From: Candidatus Binataceae bacterium
Lineage (GTDB): Bacteria; Desulfobacterota; Binatia; Binatales; Binataceae
Assembly (NCBI GenBank): GCA_030041155.1
Contig: JASHOJ010000219.1
Location: 1 to 42,788, forward strand
Length of the DNA: 42,788 nt
Direction: 5' to 3'
Shown here: positions 15,888 through 24,341 of the stretch, piece by piece
Position numbering within the stretch: the stretch's first letter is position 1
Layout: each line of letters starts with the position of its first letter
Program-made: the position numbers and the translations under genes
Notes under the pieces: generated by a model
Told to the model about the DNA's origin: nothing
What the model saw: only the letters and a program-made list of their open reading frames with translations
Database searches by the model: none

Positions 15888-16952
15888 TCAGGCACTTAGA
15901 AGCTGCGCCTGCTCCTGAGTGGCGAGCGCGTCGATCAGCGGATCGATCGCGCCGTCGAGGAACTGATCGAGCTGATGGATAGTCACGTTGACGCGATGGT
16001 CGGTTACCCGGGATTGCGGAAAATTGTAGGTGCGGATTCGCTCCGAGCGATCGCCGGTCCCGACCATCGAGCGGCGGGTGGCGGCGATCTGCGCCTCCTG
16101 GTCGGCGCGGGCCTTGTCGAGCAGGCGCGAGCGCAGGATCTTTAGCGCGCGGGCCTTGTTCTTGTGCTGCGATTTTTCGTCGCGGCATACGATAACCATC
16201 CCGGTCGGCAGATGGGTGATTCGCACGGCGGAATCCGTGGTGTTGACGCTCTGTCCGCCGGGGCCGGACGCGCGCATCACGTCGATCCGCAGATCCTTTT
16301 CCTCGTTGATATTTACCTCCACGTCCTCCGCTTCCGGCATCACCGCGACGGTCACCGCCGAGGTATGGATGCGGCCGGCGGCCTCGGTCGCGGGCACGCG
16401 CTGCACGCGATGCACTCCTCCTTCGTACTTGAGCCGCGAGTAAGCGCCGCGCCCGGAGATCATCGCGATTACTTCCTTGATGCCGCCAAGGCCGGTGTCG
16501 GAGAGGCTCATCGCCTCGATCTTCCAGCCATGGCGCTCGGCGTAGCGCGAGTACATCCGGTATAGATCGCCCGCGAACAGCGATGCCTCGGCGCCGCCGG
16601 TGCCGGCGCGAATCTCGAGCAGCACGTTCTTGTCATCGTTCGGATCGCGCGGAATCAGCAGGCGTGTGAGCTTTTCTTCGAGCGGCGCCTGCTGCTTCTG
16701 GAGCGCGGGCAAATCGGCCTTGGCGAGTTCGCGCAACTCCGCGTCGTCGCCTTCGAGCAGCGCCTTATGCTCGGCGATATCGGACAGGAGCTTGCGATAC
16801 TCGCGCGCGGCGGCGGCAAGTTCGGACATGCCCGCACGCTCCTTGGCGAGCTTTGCGTACTCGCGATTATTCGAGGTAACCGCGGGATCGAGAAGCTTGC
16901 GCTCAAGATCCGCGTAGTGCTCCTCTATTCCTTTGAGCTTATCCAGCATCAT
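15888..16952 (-). CDS. prfA: Peptide chain release factor 1
   Basis: Recognises UAA and UAG and triggers hydrolysis of the finished peptide. With the ATG at 16952 the length is 354 residues (family about 355-360). The anticodon-like tripeptide PAT is at 187-189 in RVPATEAAGRIHTS, which marks RF1 rather than RF2. The catalytic GGQ is at 232-234 in GPGGQSVNTTDSAVR. The start is one of two adjacent ATG codons, preceded by AGGGCGG at a suitable distance. A TTG at 16982 would add ten residues but is less likely. An intrinsic terminator lies about 30 bp upstream, between rpmE and prfA. Confidence 0.95.
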   Translation of the reverse strand: MMLDKLKGIEEHYADLERKLLDPAVTSNNREYAKLAKERAGMSELAAAAREYRKLLSDIAEHKALLEGDDAELRELAKADLPALQKQQAPLEEKLTRLLIPRDPNDDKNVLLEIRAGTGGAEASLFAGDLYRMYSRYAERHGWKIEAMSLSDTGLGGIKEVIAMISGRGAYSRLKYEGGVHRVQRVPATEAAGRIHTSAVTVAVMPEAEDVEVNINEEKDLRIDVMRASGPGGQSVNTTDSAVRITHLPTGMVIVCRDEKSQHKNKARALKILRSRLLDKARADQEAQIAATRRSMVGTGDRSERIRTYNFPQSRVTDHRVNVTIHQLDQFLDGAIDPLIDALATQEQAQLLSA

Positions 16953-16981
16953 CAGTCGAACCGCCCTGCATGCATCACCCA

Positions 16982-17012
16982 AAAATAAACGCGGCGGGAG
17001 ATGACCCGCCGC
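16982..17012 (-). terminator. Intrinsic terminator after rpmE
   Basis: On the minus strand GCGGCGGG and CCCGCCGC form a perfect 8-bp stem (arms 17005-17012 and 16991-16998) with a 6-nt loop, followed by GTTTATTTTTG. It lies about 60 bp after the rpmE stop and ends only about 30 bp before the prfA start. That leaves little room for a separate prfA promoter, so partial read-through is possible. Confidence 0.8.
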
Positions 17013-17073
17013 AAGACCAATCCCCCGCTCACCCGCGTGGCGCAGAGCGCCTTCGGGCGGCGGGAGTACTATG

Positions 17074-17274
17074 CTACTTCATGCCGTATTTGCGCTTGAA
17101 GCGCTCAACGCGGCCGGCAGTATCGACCAGGCGCTGCTGTCCGGTGTAAAACGGATGGCACTTGGAGCAGACTTCCACCTGCATCTCGCTGGCAGTCGAA
17201 CGAGTTTCAAAAGTGTTGCCGCACGCGCAGGTAACCACGCAGCGGTGGTATTCAGGATGGATTCCCTGTTTCAT
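17074..17274 (-). CDS. rpmE: 50S ribosomal protein L31, zinc-binding type
   Basis: 66 residues from the ATG at 17274, giving the standard start [10 protein letters not shown]. An upstream ATG at 17298 would add eight residues. Cysteines in [11 protein letters not shown] and [10 protein letters not shown] include the four-cysteine zinc ribbon of the C+ type of L31. The end FKRKYGMK is typical. The protein sits at the subunit interface (bridge B1b). C+ L31 is usually replaced by a cysteine-free paralogue under zinc starvation; none is in this window. It is followed by a strong intrinsic terminator. Confidence 0.97.
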   Translation of the reverse strand: MKQGIHPEYHRCVVTCACGNTFETRSTASEMQVEVCSKCHPFYTGQQRLVDTAGRVERFKRKYGMK

Positions 17275-17323
17275 TGACTCAACTTTAAGCAAAACCATCT
17301 GCTGACCGAAAGGATATCATCCG

Positions 17324-18880
17324 CTGCGATATCAAACAATTCGCATCATTGGCGGCTTCCTCGCGATTTCTGTTGCAATCTCCTTCCTGATCGTCGCGAT
17401 TCTGGGCGCTGACTCTCGCGCGCCGAGGCCCGCAGCCTCTTGCCCACCCTCCGGCATGGCTGGTCCGGGCTTCGCGCCCGACAGCGAGACGGCTTTTTCT
17501 CCAGTGGTCGCGCTCGCTCCACCGGGTCCGAACCGCGCCGCGCGTGCGGTCGAGCTTCTAAACCGCCAGCTCGATTTTCAGCGCGCCATCTGGTTTCATC
17601 CGGCGCTCGATGCTCCGCTGGAGGCGCTGGTCGATCAGCTTCCGCCGCGCGAGTCGACGCTTATCCGCGCATCGGCGCTCTACTCGGACCCGTCCATACC
17701 GTGGCAGGTTCCCTCGGCCCGCGTGCATCAGATCTCCGTGTCCGGCGCGCCGCGCGGCTCGGAATATCTGTACAAGCTCTCACGAAAATACGTTCCGCCC
17801 GAGAGTGCCGAGCACATGGCCGGCGAATTTTCGCTCGCTCCCGCGACTGCGACCTCGGACGGCGCCGCCAGTGTTATCGGCACGCTGAGCGGTGAGATGA
17901 TGTCGGATACATTCCCCGCAAGCGCGGGAGTCGATCTCGCCGCACAGGCGCTAAGGCAGCTTCATGGCGACCTGAAGCCGCCGTGGGACACGAAACCGGG
18001 AAAATTTAATCATCATGACCGCGCGGCGCTGGCACGACTGCATCGTGATATGCCGGCGCTCGCGGCAAAGCTCGATCACTATTTTATTTTTTACAACGTG
18101 GTCGACGAATTCGACTCTCCGGACGGTCCGATCGTACTGCTCAACCTCGATGTCCAGGTGAGACGGGGCGCACTCAAGAAATATCCGGATCTGCGCGATT
18201 TCTATCGGCAACTCGCCCCGATTGTGACCGTACAGTCGGACATTACCGATCGCGCGGGGCATTACTGGATGCGCACCAGGTTCGCGCACGGCCATCTGCA
18301 TGTAACCCTGATGGATCGCGACGGAATGCTTACGCCCTTCGACGATCGGGACCTGCCGGCAGGAACAAGTGTCGAGCTCGAAAAAATCGCGCATGGCACT
18401 TATCGCACGGCTTCATCGGCGGTGATGTCGCATCTCGGGATGACGTTCGGATTAGGCAATCTTGCGTTCAAGACCGATTATCGGCGCGACGGCGACCGGC
18501 TGCTGGCGGTGAGCACGATGGACACGGTGCCGGAGCTTATCGCTCCGCCTGGAATCCACAAAGTGATCGATTTACTGGCGGGAGAGTTTCTGCGGGTTAT
18601 GGCGCACGGAGACGGCGGCTTCCGTTCGATTTTCAGCTCGGGTCCGGTGCAAAGCGGACTCTACGCCTATTCAGTGAACGTGATGGGCGAGTTCGAGTAC
18701 TCGCCTACTCTGGAATTTCTGGCGCGAATCGGCGACGAGATGGCGGACAAGCACAACGAGCAGGTCCGACTGGAGGAACGCGAGTTCGGCGAAGAACTTT
18801 TCGACGCCTTCGAGAGCGACTACAATCATGCGCGGCCATCGATAATCGCGCTGGACCGGGGGCAGGCGCATCCGCAGTGA
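17324..18880 (+). CDS. Membrane-anchored protein of unknown function
   Basis: Not recognised. The first ATG in frame is at 17456 (474 residues), but the frame stays open upstream and encodes a clear N-terminal anchor (RYQTIRIIGGFLAISVAI, then a second hydrophobic half ending ILGAD). No ATG, GTG or TTG precedes it. CTG at 17324 has AAAGGA nine bases upstream, so I propose a CTG start and 518 residues. The anchor would span about 8-28, with the bulk outside the cytoplasm: a mixed alpha/beta domain with no Cys cluster or enzyme motif I know, ending in a Glu-rich helix. The stop overlaps the next lipoprotein's start as GTGA, so the two are coupled. If the CTG start is wrong, a base error near 17330-17450 is the alternative. 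Confidence 0.75.
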   Translation: MRYQTIRIIGGFLAISVAISFLIVAILGADSRAPRPAASCPPSGMAGPGFAPDSETAFSPVVALAPPGPNRAARAVELLNRQLDFQRAIWFHPALDAPLEALVDQLPPRESTLIRASALYSDPSIPWQVPSARVHQISVSGAPRGSEYLYKLSRKYVPPESAEHMAGEFSLAPATATSDGAASVIGTLSGEMMSDTFPASAGVDLAAQALRQLHGDLKPPWDTKPGKFNHHDRAALARLHRDMPALAAKLDHYFIFYNVVDEFDSPDGPIVLLNLDVQVRRGALKKYPDLRDFYRQLAPIVTVQSDITDRAGHYWMRTRFAHGHLHVTLMDRDGMLTPFDDRDLPAGTSVELEKIAHGTYRTASSAVMSHLGMTFGLGNLAFKTDYRRDGDRLLAVSTMDTVPELIAPPGIHKVIDLLAGEFLRVMAHGDGGFRSIFSSGPVQSGLYAYSVNVMGEFEYSPTLEFLARIGDEMADKHNEQVRLEEREFGEELFDAFESDYNHARPSIIALDRGQAHPQ

Positions 18881-19548
18881 AGACCGATCAAATTGTTGTG
18901 GTACTCGCGGCGATCGCGATACTCGCGGCCGCCGTGGCGGGATGTAGTTCCAACTCGAACCAGCAGCCGCAGGCGACAGCGACGCCGCATTTCGTGACCG
19001 ACCTGTCATCGCTTTCGCCCGCGCCGATTAGCCCGCTGGTGGATCCCTCCGCCGCGTTTGCCGCGACTCACGACAACCGGGACCAGGACGCGCGCGCATC
19101 CGAAGGGATGACAGGCGACTACATCAGCGTCGGCACCGATCGGAGTCCGGGAATTCTGACCCTGACGAATCCCAAGGCGGCGGAATTTAAGACCTTCTCG
19201 TTCGTGCTTCTGAGCCATCTGTTCGCGGCGGTGCGCGATCGCGAACAATCGGACGAAATCACCCGGCTCAAGCTGCCCTCAAACCTTAGGAGCGCGATCA
19301 TCACGGCGACGCTCGACAAGGACGGCAAGCTGAAAGAGATAGTCGTCGAGCAGCATTCCGGCAAAGGCGCGATCGATCAGTTGCTGGTAAGCGCGGCCAA
19401 GCAATCGTTGTGGGCGCCCAATCCGCCAAAAGAGGCGGCGGAGACGACCGGCAATTATCAACTGCGAATCAACTTCAAGATGGAGAATTTCGCGTCGGTG
19501 GATGGCAGGTGGGTGTTCAAGACGTACATCGGGCTCGCGCTTCTGTAG
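18877..19548 (+). CDS. Lipoprotein with TonB-C-like domain
   Basis: 223 residues. The start GTG at 18877 overlaps the stop of the preceding gene (GTGA). The signal peptide VVLAAIAILAAAVAGC gives lipidated Cys23. After a disordered Gln/Thr/Pro linker, residues about 130-205 resemble a TonB C-terminal (energy transducer) domain: a strand pair around ITATLDKDGKLKEIVVEQHS, then GAIDQLLVSAAKQSLWAPNPP and a last strand YQLRINFKM. Having that domain on a lipoprotein rather than behind a TonB membrane helix suggests a periplasmic binding or scaffold role with the coupled upstream protein. The domain call is a judgement by eye. Confidence 0.75.
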   Translation: MKTDQIVVVLAAIAILAAAVAGCSSNSNQQPQATATPHFVTDLSSLSPAPISPLVDPSAAFAATHDNRDQDARASEGMTGDYISVGTDRSPGILTLTNPKAAEFKTFSFVLLSHLFAAVRDREQSDEITRLKLPSNLRSAIITATLDKDGKLKEIVVEQHSGKGAIDQLLVSAAKQSLWAPNPPKEAAETTGNYQLRINFKMENFASVDGRWVFKTYIGLALL

Positions 19549-19612
19549 GCGGCTGATGCGCGAATGGCGGAGATCGCCGCGCGTGCGTGGTTTTTGCTAG
19601 GATTTAGCCCCA

Positions 19613-20752
19613 ATGGAATCGCTCGACGAATATCTTCCGCGTCCGGGCCTCTCGACCCCGCTGATGACGATCTTCGATCGCGACGGCCGCGTGCTCGAAG
19701 ATGAACAGCGCGCGCTGGTTAGATTCCTGGTACAGGATGGCCGCGGCGCCGACATCCTGTTTGCGGCGGGAACTACCGGAGAATGGGACAAGATAGATAA
19801 TCCGCGCCGGCAGGCCGTCACGCGTATCGTGATCGACGAGTGCGCCCGCGTGTCGCGCGATATCGGCCGCAAAATCGAAGCATGGGCCGGAATCACGGCG
19901 CATACGCGCGCCGACACGATCGAGAATCTGGAGCATGCGCTCGACACGGATGCGGACGCGGTGGTGATAGCGCCGCTTTCGATCCGAGACCTGGATTCGC
20001 CGCCCGATTTCCTGGCGCGCGAGATGGGCCAGGTCTTCGAGCAGCGCGGCCGGATGCTCCCCGTGTTTCTCTACGATAACGCCGATATCTCGGCGCCCGG
20101 CAAGGCGGCTCATCTGCATACCCGCGACGTAAAGGAGATGGCGCGGCTGCCGTATGTGCGGGGTGTTAAAGTCACCGCGGGCAAAGCGGTGCTCGGCAAC
20201 TACACTCGCGCCGCATCGCACTACAAACTCTCGCACGAGTTTGCGATTTACGCGGGAAATCCGTACCTGATTTTCGATCTGTTCGCGCCGGCGGGAGGAA
20301 TCTCGCGCACCATTCATCATCGATGGAACCGCTATCTGACTCAGCGCGCGATGCCATACGGCGTGGTCGCCGGACCCTCCAACGTAATGCCGCGCGAATG
20401 GCAGCGTGCATGGCGGGTCTGCCGCGCCGGCAATCCCGATCTGATGGAGCGATATTCCGCGGCGGTCAACGAGCTATTGCACGCGTGCGAATTCAAGCGG
20501 CGCGGAAAGCCATACACACCCTTCAACGCCTGCTACAAGGTTGCGCTGCGCGAGTTCGGCGTCATTCGCAGCGAGGCGATGGCGCCCGGCAGCGCCACGC
20601 TGGAGGCCGCCGAACGCCGTGAATTCCTGGTGCGGCTGCGCGCGATGCGCCGGCATGGCGAAGAGCTTCTGGAACCCGGATGGCAAAGCGCGACGGCCTC
20701 GCGTCCGGTCCTGCGCGAAATGGCTCGCGCCGCCGCGGCTCCCAATGCCTGA
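19613..20752 (+). CDS. DHDPS/N-acetylneuraminate lyase family aldolase
   Basis: A class I aldolase-type TIM barrel of 379 residues, longer than DapA (~290) because of a C-terminal extension. It has FAAGTTGEW (pyruvate-carboxylate binding GTTGE), LPVFLYDNAD with Tyr154, and RGVKVTAGK with Schiff-base Lys186. These point to a pyruvate- or keto-acid-using aldolase or dehydratase (DapA, NanA, KdgD or KDG-aldolase type). True DapA motifs around the YNVP and IKE loops are altered, so I do not call it dapA. Its end overlaps the PfkB-SIS fusion by 8 nt, linking it to sugar-acid or keto-deoxy sugar metabolism. Confidence 0.85.
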   Translation: MESLDEYLPRPGLSTPLMTIFDRDGRVLEDEQRALVRFLVQDGRGADILFAAGTTGEWDKIDNPRRQAVTRIVIDECARVSRDIGRKIEAWAGITAHTRADTIENLEHALDTDADAVVIAPLSIRDLDSPPDFLAREMGQVFEQRGRMLPVFLYDNADISAPGKAAHLHTRDVKEMARLPYVRGVKVTAGKAVLGNYTRAASHYKLSHEFAIYAGNPYLIFDLFAPAGGISRTIHHRWNRYLTQRAMPYGVVAGPSNVMPREWQRAWRVCRAGNPDLMERYSAAVNELLHACEFKRRGKPYTPFNACYKVALREFGVIRSEAMAPGSATLEAAERREFLVRLRAMRRHGEELLEPGWQSATASRPVLREMARAAAAPNA

Positions 20753-22403
20753 GCCGAGACTTGATGTCGCCGGATGCGGCAGTATGGTGGTGGATCTTTT
20801 CTACCGTGCTCCGCGAATTATTCGCGCCGACGAAAAAACCATTCTGCATGCCCACGACTCGGACGGAACCGTAGAGCGAGCGCGCCTTGGCGGGCTGGTG
20901 CTGAACCATCTCGGATGGGCGCGCGTGCTGGGTCTCAGGACCGGAATTTTCGGAAAAATGGGCGACGACCGCCACGGCCAGTTTCTCCGCGCCGGGATGG
21001 ATCGGTTCGGGATCGCTCACAACCTGACGCTCGACGGCAGCGCCAGTTCATTTGCCAACGTAATGATCGACAGCCGAGGTAATCGCGCGATCTACATGGC
21101 TCGGGGAGCAACCGCCGAACTTACTCCGGGCGAGATTCGGCGGAGTCACGCAAAGTTCATCCGGCGCGCGCGCCTGGTCTCCACCGAAATTTCGCAGCTC
21201 CCCCTGCCCGCCGTAATCGCGATCCTGCAACTGGCGCGGCAATACTCAATTCCCACGATGCTCGACGTGGATCTGCCGCTCGAGGAGGCGGCGTCGATGC
21301 TCGGAACGCGCGTTGAGCTCAACCGCGCCCTGAGACTCGCGACTATCCTGAAGCCGTCTAAGAGCGTCGCCGCGAGTATCGCGCCCGGCAAGGCGAGGAG
21401 TCCGATCGCGCAGGCCGAAGCCATTCGCGCGAAATACAAAAGCGACGCGGTGATCATCACGCTTGGCGCCGTAGGATGCGCCGTAGCGGCAAAAGACGGC
21501 TCGCTGCGATCCCCGGCCTTTCGGGTCAAGCAAATTGACTCGACCGGCGCCGGCGACGCATTCATGGGCGGAATGCTCGCCGCGCTCAGATGGGGCTTTA
21601 CGTGGGAAAAGGCGGCGCGGCTCGCCAACGCGGCCGGTGCTGTATGTGTACAACAGCTTGGCGCGTTTCCAGAGCGCTTCGAGCTGCGCGGCGAGATCGC
21701 GCGGCTGTTCGGCGAGTCTCTGCCCGAGCCGATAGCAGCCATTCCCGAGGTTAATCCGCCCTCGCCGCACGAGCAGGCGCGGCGCGAGGTACGGGAGATC
21801 GAGCGCTTCTTCGAGCAGTCGCTGGACGAGCTTGCCGCGCTCCATCGCGGGCTCGATCTCGACTCGATCGGGCGCGCGGTCGAGATGATTCGCGCGGCGC
21901 AGGCGCGCGGCGGACGCGTGCATGTAACCGGCGTCGGCAAGCCCGAGCACGTGGCGCGCTACGCGGCGAGCCTGTTCTGCTCGGTCGGCACGCCGGCCAC
22001 GTTTCTCCACGCGACCGAGGCGCTGCACGGAAGCCTGGGGCAAGTGCATCCGCACGACGTGGTGATCGCAATCTCAAACAGCGGCAACACGAGCGAACTC
22101 ACCCAGGCGGCCCACGCGATTAAAGCGCAGGGCGCGGATATCGTCGCGGTGACCGGCGACGGTGGATCGGAACTGGCGCGCCTTGCCGACCTTGTGATGA
22201 GCGCGCCGGTGCGGCACGAAGGCGGCGGACTTGGGCTTGCACCGCGCATCAGCGTGCTTGCGGAAGTTTTCGTGCTGGCGGGACTATCGGTCGCGCTGGA
22301 AGTCGCCCGCGGACTCACGGTCGATGAGTACAGCCGGTTTCATCCCGCGGGCGCGCTCGGCGAAACTGCTCGCAAGCTTTCCACCCTCAAGCGCCGAGCT
22401 TAA
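20745..22403 (+). CDS. PfkB kinase fused to a KdsD-type SIS isomerase domain
   Basis: 552 residues from the ATG at 20745, overlapping the aldolase stop by 8 nt. Residues 1-322 are a PfkB sugar kinase: GCGSMVVDLFYRAP, GIFGKMGDDRHGQF, and the ATP signature IDSTGAGDAFMGG with catalytic Asp271. Residues 350-548 are a SIS domain like KdsD/GutQ arabinose-5-phosphate isomerase: VTGVGKPEHVARYAASLFCS, GTPATFLHATEALHGSLGQV, ISNSGNTSELTQA and FHPAGALGE. The two CBS domains usual in KdsD are absent. Joining a kinase and a sugar-phosphate isomerase suggests they handle the same phosphorylated sugar in sequence, with the upstream aldolase making or splitting a 2-keto-3-deoxy sugar. The pathway is inferred; the domain calls are firm. 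Confidence 0.9.
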   Translation: MPEPRLDVAGCGSMVVDLFYRAPRIIRADEKTILHAHDSDGTVERARLGGLVLNHLGWARVLGLRTGIFGKMGDDRHGQFLRAGMDRFGIAHNLTLDGSASSFANVMIDSRGNRAIYMARGATAELTPGEIRRSHAKFIRRARLVSTEISQLPLPAVIAILQLARQYSIPTMLDVDLPLEEAASMLGTRVELNRALRLATILKPSKSVAASIAPGKARSPIAQAEAIRAKYKSDAVIITLGAVGCAVAAKDGSLRSPAFRVKQIDSTGAGDAFMGGMLAALRWGFTWEKAARLANAAGAVCVQQLGAFPERFELRGEIARLFGESLPEPIAAIPEVNPPSPHEQARREVREIERFFEQSLDELAALHRGLDLDSIGRAVEMIRAAQARGGRVHVTGVGKPEHVARYAASLFCSVGTPATFLHATEALHGSLGQVHPHDVVIAISNSGNTSELTQAAHAIKAQGADIVAVTGDGGSELARLADLVMSAPVRHEGGGLGLAPRISVLAEVFVLAGLSVALEVARGLTVDEYSRFHPAGALGETARKLSTLKRRA

Positions 22404-22409
22404 GCGCAA

Positions 22410-23183
22410 TCATCTGCCGGTAAATTTCGGCTCGCGCTTCTGCTGAAACGCGCTGATTCCTTCCTTGTAATCCGCCGTGCGGCCCGCCGCGCCCTGGGCG
22501 CGCGCTTCGCACTTGAGCACCGCAAACAACCCGAGCGCCTCTTCGTCGATACGCCTGACAATTCGCTTCGATTCCATGAACGCCGCGGTTGGACCCGCGG
22601 CGACCCGCGCGGCAAGCGCGCGCGTATGCTCCAGTAGCCGCTCGCGAGGCATGCTTGCATTTATCAATCCGAGGTTCGCGGCTTCGGCGCCAGAAATCAG
22701 CCGCCCCGTGTAGATCAGTTCGAGCGTGCGGTGCGAGCCGATGCGCGAGACCATGAATGAGTGGCCGCCAGAATCAAGCACCGCGCCGATACGCGCGAAC
22801 GGAGACCCGAACTTTGCGTCCTCGGCGGCATAGACCACATCGCAGGCAAGCGCGATTCCGAAACCCGCTCCAAGGCACGCACCATGAACGGCGGCGAAGG
22901 TTGGCACCGGAAACGAGGCGATTCTTTTGATGATCGGATTGAGGACTTCCTCGATAAGCGCCTCCGCATCCTCTTTGCCGGGTTCGGCCTCGGACAAATC
23001 GCGACCCGCGCAGAAGCCCGCCCCTTCGCCGCGCACCAGCAGCGCGCGAATTTCGGCGCGCTCAGCCCGTTCCAGGGCCTCGCCCAGCTCCGCGAACGCC
23101 GCGTTGTTGAGCGCGTTGAGTTTGGTGGGGCGATTCAGAACCAGTTCGCCCAGCGACCCGGAAAAATTCAGATCGATCGCCAC
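22410..23183 (-). CDS. Enoyl-CoA hydratase/isomerase family protein (PaaG-like)
   Basis: A crotonase-fold enzyme acting on acyl-CoA. 257 residues from the GTG at 23183, chosen because AGAGGA lies seven bases upstream and it gives the usual start AIDLNFSGSLGELVLNRP. A TTG at 23234 is less likely. The oxyanion-hole segments are GAGFCAGRDLSE and HGACLGAGFGIALACD. The second catalytic Glu of true hydratases is absent. The segment FARIGAVLDSGGHSFM has Asp137 where PaaG/enoyl-CoA isomerases have their catalytic Asp, so an isomerase is more likely than a hydratase. It lies downstream of the diiron gene and tetR, and is convergent with the PfkB-SIS gene (6-bp gap). Confidence 0.88.
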   Translation of the reverse strand: MAIDLNFSGSLGELVLNRPTKLNALNNAAFAELGEALERAERAEIRALLVRGEGAGFCAGRDLSEAEPGKEDAEALIEEVLNPIIKRIASFPVPTFAAVHGACLGAGFGIALACDVVYAAEDAKFGSPFARIGAVLDSGGHSFMVSRIGSHRTLELIYTGRLISGAEAANLGLINASMPRERLLEHTRALAARVAAGPTAAFMESKRIVRRIDEEALGLFAVLKCEARAQGAAGRTADYKEGISAFQQKREPKFTGR

Positions 23184-23268
23184 GGTATCGTCCTCTCTGG
23201 TCGGCTTCGCACACGCGCTCGGACGCGCGCTCAAATTTCAGAAAGACTGGCAAATAAAAACCGACAAA

Positions 23269-24297
23269 TCAAAAAACCGGAATGATATCTTCGGCGCTGA
23301 TATCGCCCACGTCAACGCCGGCAATATCGAGTTCCGGGATCGCGGGAAATTCAATTCCCCAGCGCTCGACCAGTTTTCGCACCCGCGCGATCGCGAGCTT
23401 CCAGTTATCCGCCTGCTGATCATAGGTGAGGATTCCCAGGCCCGCGCCCCGCGCGACATCCAGCAGAATGCGATGGTTGTGCAGAAAGTAGTCGGGCAGT
23501 TCCCAGAATTGCTTCGGCGGCTCCCATAGCACCATCGAAAGAAAGACAAATCCCGCCCGAAGCTGTTTGGTCACGAACGCGCGATGCTCATCGGTCAGGC
23601 CGGGCCACTGCTTCTCAAGCAGGCTGATGCATATCTGCAGATGCCGCGCCTCGTCGCGCCCGATGCAGGTGAAAATCTGGCGGAACACGGGATGCGTGGT
23701 CGCGCGCGCCATCCCATGAAACAAAGTCGACGACGCGACCTCGCCCATCATGAACGAGGTGAAGATAATCGCGAGCGGATAGCGCTCTATCGCGCGATTA
23801 TATCCGGACCAATAGCGACCGCCGTTGTGATAAAGCCAGCCGATATTGTTGAGCGCGACTCGTTGCAACTCGCTTGTAGGGGTAAAGCCCTGCGGACCGC
23901 CCGGAACCAGGCGCTGGATGACGCGCTGACAGCATTCTTCGTGATTGGTCTCGTCGCGGGTGATGGAGAAGAAGCATTTGCGGATGGGATCCTCCTCGTG
24001 CGTTTCGAAGGCGCGAATCATCGCTCGCGCGAACACCGCCGGGCCTGAGGAATCGAAATTGGACAGGAGCGCCCACCAGTACATCAGCGCGACCTTCTCA
24101 TCGTCGCTCCAATCTTCGGGGGAAAGGTCGTTCCAAGAGATATCCGCGGGATTGAAGCCCTCGCGCTTGGCGCGATCGTAGATCTCGCGCAACTTCGGCG
24201 TCTCGCAGCGCCACTCCATCGGAAAGATGTTGGGCTGCTCGACCTCAGGCGCGGCTATCAGGCCGCTTTCAGGAATAATGAACTCGTCCATTGCCAC
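23269..24297 (-). CDS. Ferritin-like diiron protein, oxygenase or desaturase type
   Basis: 342 mostly helical residues with two ExxH pairs typical of a diiron four-helix bundle: E116/H119 in RDETNHEE and E216/H219 in RDEARH. Additional likely ligands are E98 (AFETHEED) and E186 (MMGEVASS). This is the ribonucleotide-reductase-R2/AurF-like pattern; such proteins do O2-dependent oxidation, desaturation or N-oxygenation. No membrane segment is seen. Substrate unknown, but the neighbours (TetR regulator, PaaG-like enzyme) point to acyl chains or acyl-CoA. The GTG at 24297 is chosen because GGAGG lies six bases upstream; an ATG two codons in is the alternative. A 24-bp palindrome lies between it and tetR. 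Confidence 0.82.
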   Translation of the reverse strand: MAMDEFIIPESGLIAAPEVEQPNIFPMEWRCETPKLREIYDRAKREGFNPADISWNDLSPEDWSDDEKVALMYWWALLSNFDSSGPAVFARAMIRAFETHEEDPIRKCFFSITRDETNHEECCQRVIQRLVPGGPQGFTPTSELQRVALNNIGWLYHNGGRYWSGYNRAIERYPLAIIFTSFMMGEVASSTLFHGMARATTHPVFRQIFTCIGRDEARHLQICISLLEKQWPGLTDEHRAFVTKQLRAGFVFLSMVLWEPPKQFWELPDYFLHNHRILLDVARGAGLGILTYDQQADNWKLAIARVRKLVERWGIEFPAIPELDIAGVDVGDISAEDIIPVF

Positions 24298-24317
24298 CCA
24301 AGGCCTCCAGATCCATC

Positions 24318-24341
24318 TTTATCAACCATTTGGTAGATAAA
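24318..24341. promoter_or_regulatory. 24-bp palindrome, candidate TetR operator
   Basis: TTTATC and GATAAA form the outer arms and ACCA/TGGT the inner arms around TT, with a single A/A mismatch on each side of the centre. It sits exactly between the tetR stop and the diiron gene's ribosome site. Size and symmetry fit a TetR-family dimer site. It would control the diiron gene, or diiron plus isomerase, from an internal promoter. Confidence 0.6.

Noticed and set aside
17440-17895. 151-codon frame overlapping the unknown anchored protein
   Set aside because: Shadow of the longer frame, Arg/Ala/Ser-rich, with no stop-start context.
19613-20752. Naming the aldolase dapA
   Set aside because: The DapA-specific Tyr loop and length do not match; only the superfamily Lys, Tyr and GTTGE are secure.
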